DNA of 64,000 nt from Syntrophaceae bacterium. Lineage in GTDB: Bacteria; Desulfobacterota; Syntrophia; Syntrophales; UBA2192. Positions 1 through 7,421 of the stretch are shown here, piece after piece (position 1 is the stretch's first letter; every line of letters starts with the position of its first letter). Under the pieces are notes generated by a model that saw nothing but the letters and a program-made list of their open reading frames with translations, did not search any database and was not told where the DNA came from. A program made the position numbers and the translations under genes. The stretch is taken from NCBI GenBank assembly GCA_013177795.1, contig JABLXY010000001.1, positions 744,001 to 808,000 on the forward strand. Direction: 5' to 3'.

Positions 1-853
1 GCGCCCTCGGGACGGGCTTGAGTTCCGTCGACTCGAGGCCCTTCTTCCGGGAGTACACCATCTTGATCTCCTTCGTCCCGAGCTTCTTCTGGACGATGGG
101 GCGGAACCCTTGCTTCAGGGTCGGCTTGAAGACGTAGAACTCGTCGGGGTTGACCGTCCCCTGGACGACGGTCTCGCCCAGGCCGTAGGACGACGTAATC
201 AGCACGGCGTCCTTGAAGCCGCTCTCGGTGTCGATCGAGAAGATGACGCCCGAGGCCCCGATGTCGGAGCGGACCATCTTCTGCACGCCGATGGAGAGGA
301 AGACGGACTCATGATCGAATCCCTTGTCCACCCGGTAGGAGATCGCGCGGTCCGTGAAGAGGGAGGCAAAGCAGTGCTTGCAGGCATCCAGGAGGGCCGC
401 CTCGCCCCGGATGTTGAGGTAGGTCTCCTGCTGGCCCGCGAAGCTTGCATCCGGCAGGTCCTCGGCCGTCGCCGAGCTGCGGACGGCCACGTCGGTGTTT
501 TCCCCGTACTCCTCGCAGAGCCTGCGGTAGGCCTTGACGATCTCTTCCTGCAGGTCCCGGGGCAATGCCGCGTTGTAGATGAGACTGCGGATCTTCTTGC
601 CGCGGGAACTGAGATTGCGGATGTCGTGCGTGTCCAGATCCCGCAGGATCTCCTTGATGTTGCCCCAGATGCCCGCCGATTCGATCAGGTAACGGTACGC
701 GTGGGCCGTGATGGCATACCCGTCGGGGATGTTCACGCCCTTTTTCTGCAGGTTGCGCCGCATCTCGCCCAGCGAGGCGTTTTTGCCCCCCACCTCGGGT
801 ATGTCCTTCAGCTGCAGCTCGTCAAACCAGATGATCAGTCGCTCTTTATTCAT
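1..853 (-). CDS. ppsA: Phosphoenolpyruvate synthase, N-terminal part (runs off window)
   Basis: PEP synthase converts pyruvate, ATP and water to PEP, AMP and phosphate, for gluconeogenesis. The 284 visible codons are the N-terminal nucleotide-binding domain of the PEP-utilising family: VGGKNASLGEM near residue 22, then VRSSATAEDLPDASFAGQQETYLN, which holds the conserved Arg and Ser/Thr residues, then GLGETVVQG. The swivelling phosphohistidine domain and the C-terminal PEP domain lie beyond base 1. I chose the ATG at 853 because GGAGG sits 6 bp upstream; the ATG at 859 would abut the Shine-Dalgarno. Pyruvate phosphate dikinase is the main alternative, but the direct KNASLGEM start and the lack of PPDK-type inserts favour PpsA. 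Confidence 0.85.
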   Translation of the reverse strand, partial: MNKERLIIWFDELQLKDIPEVGGKNASLGEMRRNLQKKGVNIPDGYAITAHAYRYLIESAGIWGNIKEILRDLDTHDIRNLSSRGKKIRSLIYNAALPRDLQEEIVKAYRRLCEEYGENTDVAVRSSATAEDLPDASFAGQQETYLNIRGEAALLDACKHCFASLFTDRAISYRVDKGFDHESVFLSIGVQKMVRSDIGASGVIFSIDTESGFKDAVLITSSYGLGETVVQGTVNPDEFYVFKPTLKQGFRPIVQKKLGTKEIKMVYSRKKGLESTELKPVPRA

Positions 854-958
854 TGCCATCCTCCCCGAAGATGTTGATGTCCCCCTTGTGAACCCGGCCC
901 GCGGCCGCAAAACCCCTATCAGGTTTGTCCCCTCGAGTCAACGGGAAAGCCGCCGCCC

Positions 959-1303
959 TCAGCCCATGGCATCGGTGAGCTTTCGCCCGCCGAAGACGTG
1001 CATGTGCAGGTGGAAAATGAGCTGGCCGCCGTCGGGATTGACGTTGACGGTGACCCGGTAGCCCTTCTCGGCGATCCCCCTCTCTCGGGCAATGGTCTGT
1101 GCGGCCCGGACCATGTCCCTGAGCAGATCCCCCTGGTTCTCCCCGACGTCGTTGAGCGTCGCGACATGCTCCTTCGGGACGATCAGGACGTGCACCGGCG
1201 CCACCGGGTGGATGTCGTTGAAGGCGAGGATCCTGTCCGTTTCGAGCACCTTGCTGCAGGGGATTTCCCCCCTGACGATCTTGCAGAAAATGCAGTCGCT
1301 CAT
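959..1303 (-). CDS. HIT-family nucleotide hydrolase/transferase (HinT-like)
   Basis: This 114-aa protein is the usual size for a HinT-type histidine-triad hydrolase, which cleaves purine nucleoside phosphoramidates and acyl-adenylates. Visible signatures are CIFCKIVRGEIP at the N-terminus, which supplies Cys ligands in many family members, the HPVAPVHVLIVPKEHVA stretch, and the C-terminal triad HLHMHVFGG. It lies between hisA and ppsA on the same strand, about 95 bp from the former and 105 bp from the latter, so co-transcription is possible but not evident. The ATG follows a purine-rich GAAAGAGGGGGAGAG stretch. The family is certain; the physiological substrate is not. Confidence 0.9.
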   Translation of the reverse strand: MSDCIFCKIVRGEIPCSKVLETDRILAFNDIHPVAPVHVLIVPKEHVATLNDVGENQGDLLRDMVRAAQTIARERGIAEKGYRVTVNVNPDGGQLIFHLHMHVFGGRKLTDAMG

Positions 1304-1380
1304 CTCTCCCCCTCTTTCCTCTCAAACACGGTTGTTTTGCGTCCGTCTGCCCCGCGGCCCTCGGCCCGGCCCGGTTCCTC

Positions 1381-1440
1381 CCGGTTCTCCAGCCTTCTCA
1401 CCGTCTTGCCCTCTGCCCCTCTCCCTTCGTCCGTGCGATC
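1381..1440 (-). repeat. Degenerate GGGCRAR heptamer tract running into the hisA 3' end
   Basis: Read on the minus strand, the stretch shows consecutive 7-bp units such as GGACGAA, GGGAGAG, GGGCAGA and GGGCAAG. It forms the last codons of hisA (KGEGQRARR) and continues past the stop. The units resemble the clearer heptamer tracts at 19,876, 22,726, 41,709 and 56,011. It is the most degenerate copy, so membership is tentative. Confidence 0.4.
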
Positions 1441-2144
1441 GCCTGCTCCAGGTCCAGGGCGCCCGTGTAGAGGGCCTTGCCCGTGATCACGCCGAGAATG
1501 CCGGGGCATGCCGCGGCCATCAGCCGGTCGATGTCCCCGATCCCCGCCACCCCCCCGGACGCGATCACCGGGATGGCGACCTGCCGCGCGAGGCGCTCCG
1601 TGGCGGCAACGTTGACACCGGATTCCATCCCGTCGCGGCTGATGTCCGTGTAGACCAGGGCGGCAAGCCCGATCCCCTCGTACTGCCGGGCCACCTCGAG
1701 CACGTCCGCCCCCGTGGCCTCCGTCCAGCCCTCGACGGCCACCTTGCCCTCCCTGGCGTCGATCCCCAGGATGACCCGGTCGGGGTGACGCCGGCAGGCC
1801 TCGACGACGAAGTCCCGGTTCTTGAGGGCCGCCGTGCCGAGGATCACCCACCGGACCCCCACGCCGAGGTAGAAATCAACGGTGTCCAACTCCCGGATGC
1901 CGCCGCCCACCTCGATGGGGACGTCCACGGCGGACAGGATCCGCCGGATCACCGCGTCGTTGACGGGACGGCCCTCGCGCGAGCCGTCGAGATCGACGAC
2001 GTGGATGCGCTCGGCGCCCTTCGCGGCCCACCGCCGGGCCACCTCCACGGGGTCCCCGCTGTAGACGGTCTCCCGCTGGAAGTCGCCCTGGAGAAGCCGG
2101 ACGCACCTGCCGCCCCGGATGTCGATGGCTGGAATGACAATCAA
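1398..2144 (-). CDS. hisA: Phosphoribosylformimino-5-aminoimidazole carboxamide ribotide isomerase
   Basis: HisA catalyses the Amadori isomerisation of ProFAR to PRFAR, the fourth step of histidine synthesis. At 248 aa it is a typical single-domain beta/alpha barrel. It opens with VIPAIDIRGGRCVRL carrying the catalytic Asp, followed by the phosphate-binding half-barrel motifs VGGGIR and, in the second half, TDISRDGM with the second catalytic Asp and ASGGV. The start is TTG at 2144, with GGAG about 10 bp upstream; no ATG fits the conserved N-terminus. The last few residues (GEGQRARR) are encoded by a purine-rich repeat and are probably not functional. HisF shares this fold, but the VIPAID start and these motifs indicate HisA. 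Confidence 0.93.
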   Translation of the reverse strand: MIVIPAIDIRGGRCVRLLQGDFQRETVYSGDPVEVARRWAAKGAERIHVVDLDGSREGRPVNDAVIRRILSAVDVPIEVGGGIRELDTVDFYLGVGVRWVILGTAALKNRDFVVEACRRHPDRVILGIDAREGKVAVEGWTEATGADVLEVARQYEGIGLAALVYTDISRDGMESGVNVAATERLARQVAIPVIASGGVAGIGDIDRLMAAACPGILGVITGKALYTGALDLEQAIARTKGEGQRARR

Positions 2145-2189
2145 GGATCAAGGCTCCGAAACCGGTGGCCCGGTTTTGATCCATCACAA

Positions 2190-2213
2190 TAAAAAAAGCC
2201 GGTTTCCGGCTCC
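2190..2213 (-). terminator. Rho-independent terminator after the lipoprotein gene
   Basis: On the minus strand a GAGCCGG/CCGGCT stem with a three-base loop is followed directly by seven T residues and ATTG. It sits about 50 bp after the lipoprotein stop at 2264 and before the hisA start, so it separates hisA from the upstream lipoprotein-hisB unit. Confidence 0.8.
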
Positions 2214-2263
2214 TCCCCGGGAGGGGCGCCGGTCCGGCCATTCCTGTCGGTCAGCCGGGCCGC

Positions 2264-2953
2264 TTACCGATACCCGGGAAAGGTTTTCAGGATCTCGTCG
2301 ACCCCTTCCTCGGCCAGCTCGGCCACTGTCACCCACTGCATGCCCCTCCGGAAAAACATGGAGGCCTGAAAGAGATTCTCGAACAGCGACTGCTGCGTCT
2401 TGTCGAAGATGTTCCCCCATGCCAGCTCCCCGTCGCTCGACCGGATGAGGTAGACCCCGAAGGTCACCGACGCCGGCCGCTCGGCGGAAAACCTGTAGCC
2501 CACCCGCTCGCTGAAGCAGGACACGTAGCCGATCAGGACCCCGTCGACCTCGAGGGCCTTCCCGGTCATCTGGAGCTGCTGTGCAACCGACGCCCTCGGG
2601 TGCTCGCGCCTCACTTTCTGGTGGACGGCGTCGCTCTGGTAGGGGGGGATGACGGAAAACCCGCCGGACTGCGCCAGCCGTCCGAGGAACAGCTCCTGGA
2701 CCTGCAGATCGGCATTCTGGGCCATGTCGCAGGTGCGGAAGACGGTTCCGCAAACCGGGCAGCGCGCCATCCGGCTGGCGTCGCTCGACGTGAGCTTTTC
2801 GAAGGACACGGCGGCCAGTCTCCGGGGGGCAAAAGGCTCCTTGCCGGCCTGGACCGTTTGAACGGGCGGACTCGAGGCGCACCCGGCCAAGACAAGCAGG
2901 GCGGCACAGAGGATGGTCAGGGCTGCCGCAGAGGCTTTCGGTAAGGGTTTCAC
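2264..2953 (-). CDS. Predicted lipoprotein with CxxC motif, function unknown
   Basis: The 229-aa protein has a clear lipoprotein signal peptide: charged MKPLPK, a hydrophobic stretch, and the lipobox LAGC with the acylated Cys at about residue 25. The mature part carries ARCPVCGTVFRTCDM near residue 65. This is a CxxC plus a third Cys that could bind metal or form disulfides in the periplasm. The rest is a compact alpha/beta domain resembling GNA1162-like lipoproteins of assembly systems, but I cannot place it in a family. The start is GTG at 2953 after GGGGGGAG. It stands between hisB and hisA, where hisH would be expected in many relatives, yet has no visible link to histidine synthesis. 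Confidence 0.75.
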   Translation of the reverse strand: MKPLPKASAAALTILCAALLVLAGCASSPPVQTVQAGKEPFAPRRLAAVSFEKLTSSDASRMARCPVCGTVFRTCDMAQNADLQVQELFLGRLAQSGGFSVIPPYQSDAVHQKVRREHPRASVAQQLQMTGKALEVDGVLIGYVSCFSERVGYRFSAERPASVTFGVYLIRSSDGELAWGNIFDKTQQSLFENLFQASMFFRRGMQWVTVAELAEEGVDEILKTFPGYR

Positions 2954-3040
2954 GCTCCCCCCGCCGGGTGAACCGGGAATGGTGAAGGACTGGGAAACAG
3001 AAGAACGAAAAAAGACGGCTCTCGCTGAAACGCCCGGGAG

Positions 3041-3628
3041 TCAGAGAGTCCCCTTCGTGGAGAGGACCCCGCGGATCCGCGCATTCCGTTCGACCGCCTC
3101 GCGCAAGGCTCGGGCGAAGGCCTTGAACATCGCCTCTGCCATGTGGTGACTGTTCTTACCATACATGACCTTGACGTGCAAGGTCATTCCGCTCGCGCCG
3201 GCGAAGGCCGTGAAGAACTCCCGGATGAGCGCAAGGTCGAACGTCTTGATTTTGCGGGAGCCAAACTCCGCGTCGTAGACGAGATAGGAGCGGCCGGAGA
3301 CGTCGAGGTGCACCGCGGCGAGGCTCTCGTCCATGGGGACCGTGGCGGAGCCGTAGCGGTTGACCCCCTCCTTCGCGGCGAGCGCCTCCTTGAAGGCCTT
3401 GCCCAGGCAGATCCCGATGTCCTCCACCAGGTGGTGATCGTCGACGTCCGTGTCGCCGCTGCCCTTGACCGTCAGGTCGAAGAGGCCGTGACGGGCCGTC
3501 AGGGTCAGCATGTGGTCCAGGAACGGGATCGTCGTGTCGATTCTCCCCTTGCCCGTCCCGTCGAGATCCAGGAGGACCCGGATATCCGTCTCCGCCGTCT
3601 TCCTCTCGATCCTGGCCTTCCGTGCCAT
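3041..3628 (-). CDS. hisB: Imidazoleglycerol-phosphate dehydratase
   Basis: HisB dehydrates imidazole glycerol phosphate to imidazole acetol phosphate with two manganese ions. This 195-aa monofunctional form lacks the phosphatase domain of the enterobacterial enzyme. Metal-binding and active-site motifs are present: FLDHMLTLTARHG near residue 38, DDHHLVEDIGICLG near residue 65, and MHVKVMYGKNSHHMAEAMFKA-type histidines near residue 155. The ATG at 3628 follows GGGGGAGAAGAG. It is in the same direction as hisI-hisG but separated by about 190 bp holding a repeat element, so it may have its own transcript. Confidence 0.96.
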   Translation of the reverse strand: MARKARIERKTAETDIRVLLDLDGTGKGRIDTTIPFLDHMLTLTARHGLFDLTVKGSGDTDVDDHHLVEDIGICLGKAFKEALAAKEGVNRYGSATVPMDESLAAVHLDVSGRSYLVYDAEFGSRKIKTFDLALIREFFTAFAGASGMTLHVKVMYGKNSHHMAEAMFKAFARALREAVERNARIRGVLSTKGTL

Positions 3629-3689
3629 CTCTTCTCCCCCCGTCGCGATCCTTTATTGCATGGGCTCAACCCGCATACGGTGTCCTCTC

Positions 3690-3820
3690 CGTCAGAGGGT
3701 GAGAGGGTATGAAGGTGAGAAGGTTGGAGCAGTGATCACGTAAACACTTGGCCTTGGGCTTGTCCAACGTTCTCACCCCCTCACCTTCTTACCTTCTCTT
3801 GCTCGCGGGATGCGCCCCGG
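3690..3820. repeat. Octamer-repeat inverted element between hisB and hisG
   Basis: Two purine-rich arms with an 8-bp period (units like GAGGGTGA, GAAGGTGA, GAAGGTAA) face each other around a spacer of about 35 bp. The left arm is near 3699-3728 on the plus strand and the right arm near 3762-3800 on the minus strand. The right arm is followed by CGCGGGATG, then a CCCC run and GTCAC, which abuts the hisG stop. The same arrangement recurs at 19,195-19,332 before the lspA stop, so this is a dispersed element. Function unknown; it could fold as a long hairpin in the RNA. Confidence 0.65.
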
Positions 3821-4693
3821 TCACACCACTTTATTCAGGGCATACTCGATGATCCCCTCGGCCCCCGCCTCCTGCAGCAGGGGGATGAGGTCCCGGATGA
3901 TGTTGCTGTCCACGACCGTCTCGACGGCGAACCACTCCTCGTTGTAGAGGTTCGAGATGGTGGGCGCCTTGAGGGACGGCAGAAGCAGGATCACGCGCCC
4001 CAAGTTCTCCTTGGCGACGTTCATCTTGATGACCACCTTGCCCATGCCGAGCAGCGACCCCTTGAGCATCGTCCGGATCTGCTCGATCTTGCGGCGCTTC
4101 CAGGGGTCTTCCCAGGCCTCCTTGTTCGCCAGCAGCTGCGTGTTGGTCCGCATCAGCTCGTGCACGATCCGCAGGCGGTTGGCCTTGATCGTGCTGCCCG
4201 TCTCGGTGACCTCCACGATCGCGTCGACGAGCCCCTCGACCACCTTCGCCTCGGTGGCGCCCCAGGAAAACTCGACCTTGACGTCGATGTTCCGCTCGCG
4301 GAACCAGCGCTTCGTGAAGTTGACGAGCTCCGTCGAGATCTTCTTGCCTTGCAAATCCTCGACCGTTTTGACCGGCGAATCCTCGCGTACGACGAGGACC
4401 CAGCGGGCGGGCTTCGCCAGCACCTTCGAGTAGACGAGGTCCTCGACGACGACCACGTCCGATTCGTTCTCGATCACCCAGTCGTGGCCCGTGAGGCCCA
4501 GGTCGAGGGTTCCCGCCTCGATGTACTTGGACATCTCCTGGGCCCGCACGAGGGCGCAGGAGATCTCTTCGTCGTCGATGTCCGGGAAATAGCTGCGGCT
4601 GTCGTAGCTGATCCGCCAGCCGGCCCTCTTGAACAGGTCCACCGTGTTGGACTCGAGGCTCCCCTTCGGGATTCCCAGCTTCAGCTTTTTCAT
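3821..4693 (-). CDS. hisG: ATP phosphoribosyltransferase, long form
   Basis: HisG joins ATP and PRPP, the first and feedback-controlled step of histidine synthesis. The 290-aa length and a C-terminal regulatory domain (from about residue 215) mark the long, HisZ-independent form, so histidine feedback is expected in the protein itself. Visible features are [11 protein letters not shown] at the start, [10 protein letters not shown] near residue 67, and the PRPP-binding [14 protein letters not shown] near residue 160. It overlaps the hisI stop by 4 bp (ATGA), suggesting translational coupling. The 3' end abuts the repeat element described at 3690-3820. Confidence 0.96.
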   Translation of the reverse strand: MKKLKLGIPKGSLESNTVDLFKRAGWRISYDSRSYFPDIDDEEISCALVRAQEMSKYIEAGTLDLGLTGHDWVIENESDVVVVEDLVYSKVLAKPARWVLVVREDSPVKTVEDLQGKKISTELVNFTKRWFRERNIDVKVEFSWGATEAKVVEGLVDAIVEVTETGSTIKANRLRIVHELMRTNTQLLANKEAWEDPWKRRKIEQIRTMLKGSLLGMGKVVIKMNVAKENLGRVILLLPSLKAPTISNLYNEEWFAVETVVDSNIIRDLIPLLQEAGAEGIIEYALNKVV

Positions 4694-5064
4694 TTGTAGA
4701 CATCCTTCGGGTTGAAGATGCGCTCGCCGACGATCTCCTCTGCGCCGCCGGAGACCCTCCGGTAGAAGCAGGACCGGTATCCCGTGTGGCAGGCCGCCTT
4801 GCCGACCTGGTCCACCATCAGGAGGATCGTGTCGTTGTCGCAGTCGATCCGGATCTCCCGCACGAGCTGCACGTGTCCGGACGTCTCGCCCTTGACCCAG
4901 AGCTCGCCGCGCGAGCGGCTCCAGTAGGTGGCCTTCCCCGTCTGCAGGGTGTGCTCCCATGAACGCTCGTTCATGTAGGCGAGCATGAGGACCTCCTTGG
5001 TCTCGAAGTCCTGGACGACGGCGGGCACGAGGCCGCCGGCCTTCTTGAAATCGGGCTGCACCAT
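4690..5064 (-). CDS. hisI: Phosphoribosyl-AMP cyclohydrolase
   Basis: HisI opens the adenine ring of phosphoribosyl-AMP, the third step of histidine synthesis. The 124-aa protein contains only this domain; the HisE pyrophosphohydrolase fused to it in enterobacteria is absent. Diagnostic motifs are [34 protein letters not shown], and the zinc and magnesium site [13 protein letters not shown] followed by [12 protein letters not shown]. The ATG at 5064 gives the family-typical MVQPDFKK start; an upstream in-frame ATG at 5094 has no ribosome-binding site. It is the first gene of a hisI-hisG pair reading away from the promoter at 5132-5160. Confidence 0.95.
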   Translation of the reverse strand: MVQPDFKKAGGLVPAVVQDFETKEVLMLAYMNERSWEHTLQTGKATYWSRSRGELWVKGETSGHVQLVREIRIDCDNDTILLMVDQVGKAACHTGYRSCFYRRVSGGAEEIVGERIFNPKDVYK

Positions 5065-5131
5065 GATGACTCGTTCCGTCCCGTTATTTCCCATGCGCCG
5101 GGCATCCCGTCCCGGCCGCGTGGAAGCGCAA

Positions 5132-5160
5132 ATGGTAGATAAAGCGGCCGATTTTATCAA
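5132..5160 (-). promoter_or_regulatory. hisI: Sigma-70-type promoter for hisI-hisG
   Basis: On the minus strand, TTGATA and TACCAT hexamers are separated by exactly 17 bp. The predicted RNA start is about 60 bp upstream of the hisI ATG. The site lies in the divergent gap to the small membrane protein gene at 5271. Confidence 0.55.
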
Positions 5161-5270
5161 GAACTTTTTCTTTTCGCCTTGCCTGCACGCCGTTTTTGTG
5201 TTAGAAGACTTGCCGTTCTTTCTCCGGGCTGCGGCCCCGGTCAACAGCCCTCATCTGGAGGTGGAGAGCG

Positions 5271-5558
5271 ATGTCAGTCCTCATCGGCGGCGGCATGTCG
5301 GTCCTGCTGGGCCTCGTCCTGCTGATCTTCTGGTACAAGCACTTCCTGACGCTTCTGATGGGGGCCGTGCCGATCCTGCTCATCCTGGGGGGTGCGCTGG
5401 CCGTCTACGTCGGTCTCGACGAGCTCAAGGACAAGATCCGGGAGACCCAGGAGAAGGAGAAAGAGGAGCTCAACAGGGCCCGTGCGGAGCTGGAGCGGGC
5501 GAAGGCCGAGGCCGACAGGTACCGGGAAGAGCTGGAAAAGCTCAAGGAAACCAAGTAA
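5271..5558 (+). CDS. Small membrane protein with C-terminal coiled coil
   Basis: A 95-aa protein of unknown function. Residues 1-48 are almost wholly hydrophobic and form two likely membrane helices (around LLGLVLLIFW and LLMGAVPILLILGGALAVYV). Residues 50-95 are a highly charged amphipathic helix (repeated EKEKEEL and RAELERAKAEADR patterns), expected to be a coiled coil in the cytoplasm. GGAGG stands 9 bp before the ATG. It is divergent from hisI and upstream of the TRAP operon, with a gap of about 320 bp. Such proteins often scaffold or oligomerise at the inner membrane, but nothing here shows a partner. Confidence 0.8.
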   Translation: MSVLIGGGMSVLLGLVLLIFWYKHFLTLLMGAVPILLILGGALAVYVGLDELKDKIRETQEKEKEELNRARAELERAKAEADRYREELEKLKETK

Positions 5559-5879
5559 GGCCGGCGAAAAAGACCTTGACAGGGGAATCGAAATCCCCTA
5601 TCGGAATAAGCCTGTGAAAAAAACCGGGGCGGAAAGCGTCATGCGTATCCCCTTTTCCAGAAACCCAGCCGTACCCGCCATCCTGCTTCAGTACCCCTAC
5701 ATGTATTGATGCCTGCAGTTCACCCTTCCGGGTGGGCATGCAGGCTTTCCGGAACACCCCGCGCATTCGAAGGACCCGTTTTCAATCGACATCAGCCCCA
5801 TCGCTATCTGTTTCGGGCTGACACCGGGGTCCGCAGTTGACCGAAACGGACTTCGCATCATCCCAAGGAGGACAGGGCC
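5559..5879 (+). promoter_or_regulatory. Leader region of the TRAP operon: possible promoter and stem-loop
   Basis: No gene is seen in this 321-bp gap. TTGACA at 5576-5581 is followed after 17 bp by TATCGG at 5599-5604; the spacer starts with GGGGA and ends with TCCCC and could be an operator. A stem-loop at 5711-5745 pairs GCCTGCA with TGCAGGC and, inside it, CACCC with GGGTG. The 5' leader before dctP would be about 270 nt, long enough for a regulatory RNA, but I recognise no known riboswitch. Confidence 0.4.
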
Positions 5880-6911
5880 ATGCAAAAGACGACGACAGGG
5901 ACACGATCCATCATCCTGCTGCTTGCGGCTGCGGTCACTCTCGTTTCGTGGACGGCCGCCGAGGCCGCCACGAGCCTGACCTACAGCATCTTCTTCCCCC
6001 CGACGCACGCGCAGGCGAAGGCGGCCGAGGCCTGGGCAAAGGAGGTTGAGAAACGAAGCGGCGGCCAGGTCAAGATCTCCCTCTTCGCGGGCGGGACCCT
6101 GACGCCGGCCGACCAGTGCTACGACGGCGTCCTGAAAGGGATTTCCGACATCTGCATGTCGGCCTTCGCCTACACGCGGGGCCGCTTCCCGGCCATGGAG
6201 GTCCTGGATCTCCCCCTCGGGTACCCGAACGGGCGGGTGGCCACCCGGGTGGCCAACGACTTCTATCATACCATGAAGCCCAAGGCGCTGGAGAACGTCA
6301 AGGTGCTCTACCTGCACGCCCACGGACCGGGGCTGCTGCACACGAAGAAACCCGTCAGGACGCTGGAAGACCTCAAGGGGATGAAGATCCGCTCCACGGG
6401 CTTCAGCGCCAAGGTCGTCACCGCCCTGGGAGCCCTCCCCGTGGCCATGCCGCAGGGTGAGACCTACGAGGCGCTCAGCAAGGGCATTGTCGACGGGACG
6501 ATCGGCCCCATCGAGGTGCTCAAGGGCTGGAAACAGGGCGAGGTGATCAAATCCACCACGGACTGCCACGACGTGGGGTACACGACGGCCTTCTTCGTCG
6601 TCATGAACCTCAAGAAGTGGAACACCCTGCCCTCCGATGTCCGCAAGGCCCTCGAGGACGTGAGCCGCGAGTGGGTCGACGTGCACGGCAGGGCCTGGGA
6701 CGACGCGGACAAGGAGGGGCGTGCCTTCACCCAGAGCCTGGGCAATCAGATCATCCCCCTTTCGGCCCAGGAGAGCGCCCGCTGGAAGAAGGCGGTGCGG
6801 CCGACGATCGACGAGTACGTCAAGGAGGCCGAAAGCAAGGGCATCCCGGGCCGCAAGTCGGTCAAGGAAGCCGAAGCCCTCATCGCAAAACACCGCAAGC
6901 TCTACAAGTAG
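5880..6911 (+). CDS. dctP: TRAP transporter solute-binding protein, DctP family
   Basis: Periplasmic receptor of a tripartite ATP-independent transporter, which binds an organic acid and hands it to the DctQM membrane unit. The 343-aa precursor has a signal peptide (MQKTTTGTR, a hydrophobic run, cleavage near AAEAA at about residue 28). DctP hallmarks follow: SLTYSIFFPPTHAQAKAAEAWAKEVEKRSGGQVKI, LKGMKIRSTGFSAKVV with the ligand carboxylate-binding Arg, and ALSKGIVDGTIGP. AAGGAGG precedes the ATG. The substrate cannot be told from sequence; C4-dicarboxylates, keto acids and aromatic acids are all bound by this family. It is the first gene of dctPQM. Confidence 0.92.
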   Translation: MQKTTTGTRSIILLLAAAVTLVSWTAAEAATSLTYSIFFPPTHAQAKAAEAWAKEVEKRSGGQVKISLFAGGTLTPADQCYDGVLKGISDICMSAFAYTRGRFPAMEVLDLPLGYPNGRVATRVANDFYHTMKPKALENVKVLYLHAHGPGLLHTKKPVRTLEDLKGMKIRSTGFSAKVVTALGALPVAMPQGETYEALSKGIVDGTIGPIEVLKGWKQGEVIKSTTDCHDVGYTTAFFVVMNLKKWNTLPSDVRKALEDVSREWVDVHGRAWDDADKEGRAFTQSLGNQIIPLSAQESARWKKAVRPTIDEYVKEAESKGIPGRKSVKEAEALIAKHRKLYK

Positions 6912-6932
6912 TCCGGCTTCGGGGGGACGCAC

Positions 6933-7421
6933 GTGCTTCGTGCCATCGGAAAGACCCTGCATCGGGCGGCGGTCGCACTCAACGGCCTCGCAGCGGCGGC
7001 GATCGTGTTCATCATGCTGCTGACCTGTGCCGACGTCGCGTTGCGCTTTTTCGGCCGGCCCATTCCGGGAACCTATGAGCTGGTCGGGTACTTCGGCGCA
7101 CTCATCGTCGCCTTCGCCCTGGCCTGGACCTCCGTGGAGCGCGGCCACATCGCCGTGGAGATGCTCGTCGACCGGCTCCCGGGACGCCCCCGCGGCCTCG
7201 TGGAGGCCCTGGGGTCGATCGCCGGCGCGGCGTTGTTCGGCCTGCTCGCGCGGCAGTGTCTCGTGTATGCCCGCGACCTGATGGAGAGCGGCGACGTGTC
7301 CCTGACGCTCGGCATGCCGACGTGGCCCTTCGTCCTCGGGATCGCCGCCGGGTCGGCGATCCTGACGGCGATCCTCCTCACCGACGCCCTGCGGCAGCTT
7401 CGGAGGGCTCTCAAGCCATGA
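6933..7421 (+). CDS. dctQ: TRAP transporter small permease, DctQ family
   Basis: The 162-aa protein has four membrane segments (about residues 12-35, 48-68, 85-105 and 128-150), as expected for the small TRAP subunit that links the receptor to the large permease. The signature DVALRFFGRPIPGTYELVGYFG and the following AWTSVERGHIAVEMLV are typical of DctQ. The start is GTG at 6933 after GGGGGGAC; no nearby ATG gives a complete first helix. It lies 21 bp after dctP and overlaps dctM by 4 bp (ATGA), so the three genes form one operon. Confidence 0.9.
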   Translation: MLRAIGKTLHRAAVALNGLAAAAIVFIMLLTCADVALRFFGRPIPGTYELVGYFGALIVAFALAWTSVERGHIAVEMLVDRLPGRPRGLVEALGSIAGAALFGLLARQCLVYARDLMESGDVSLTLGMPTWPFVLGIAAGSAILTAILLTDALRQLRRALKP

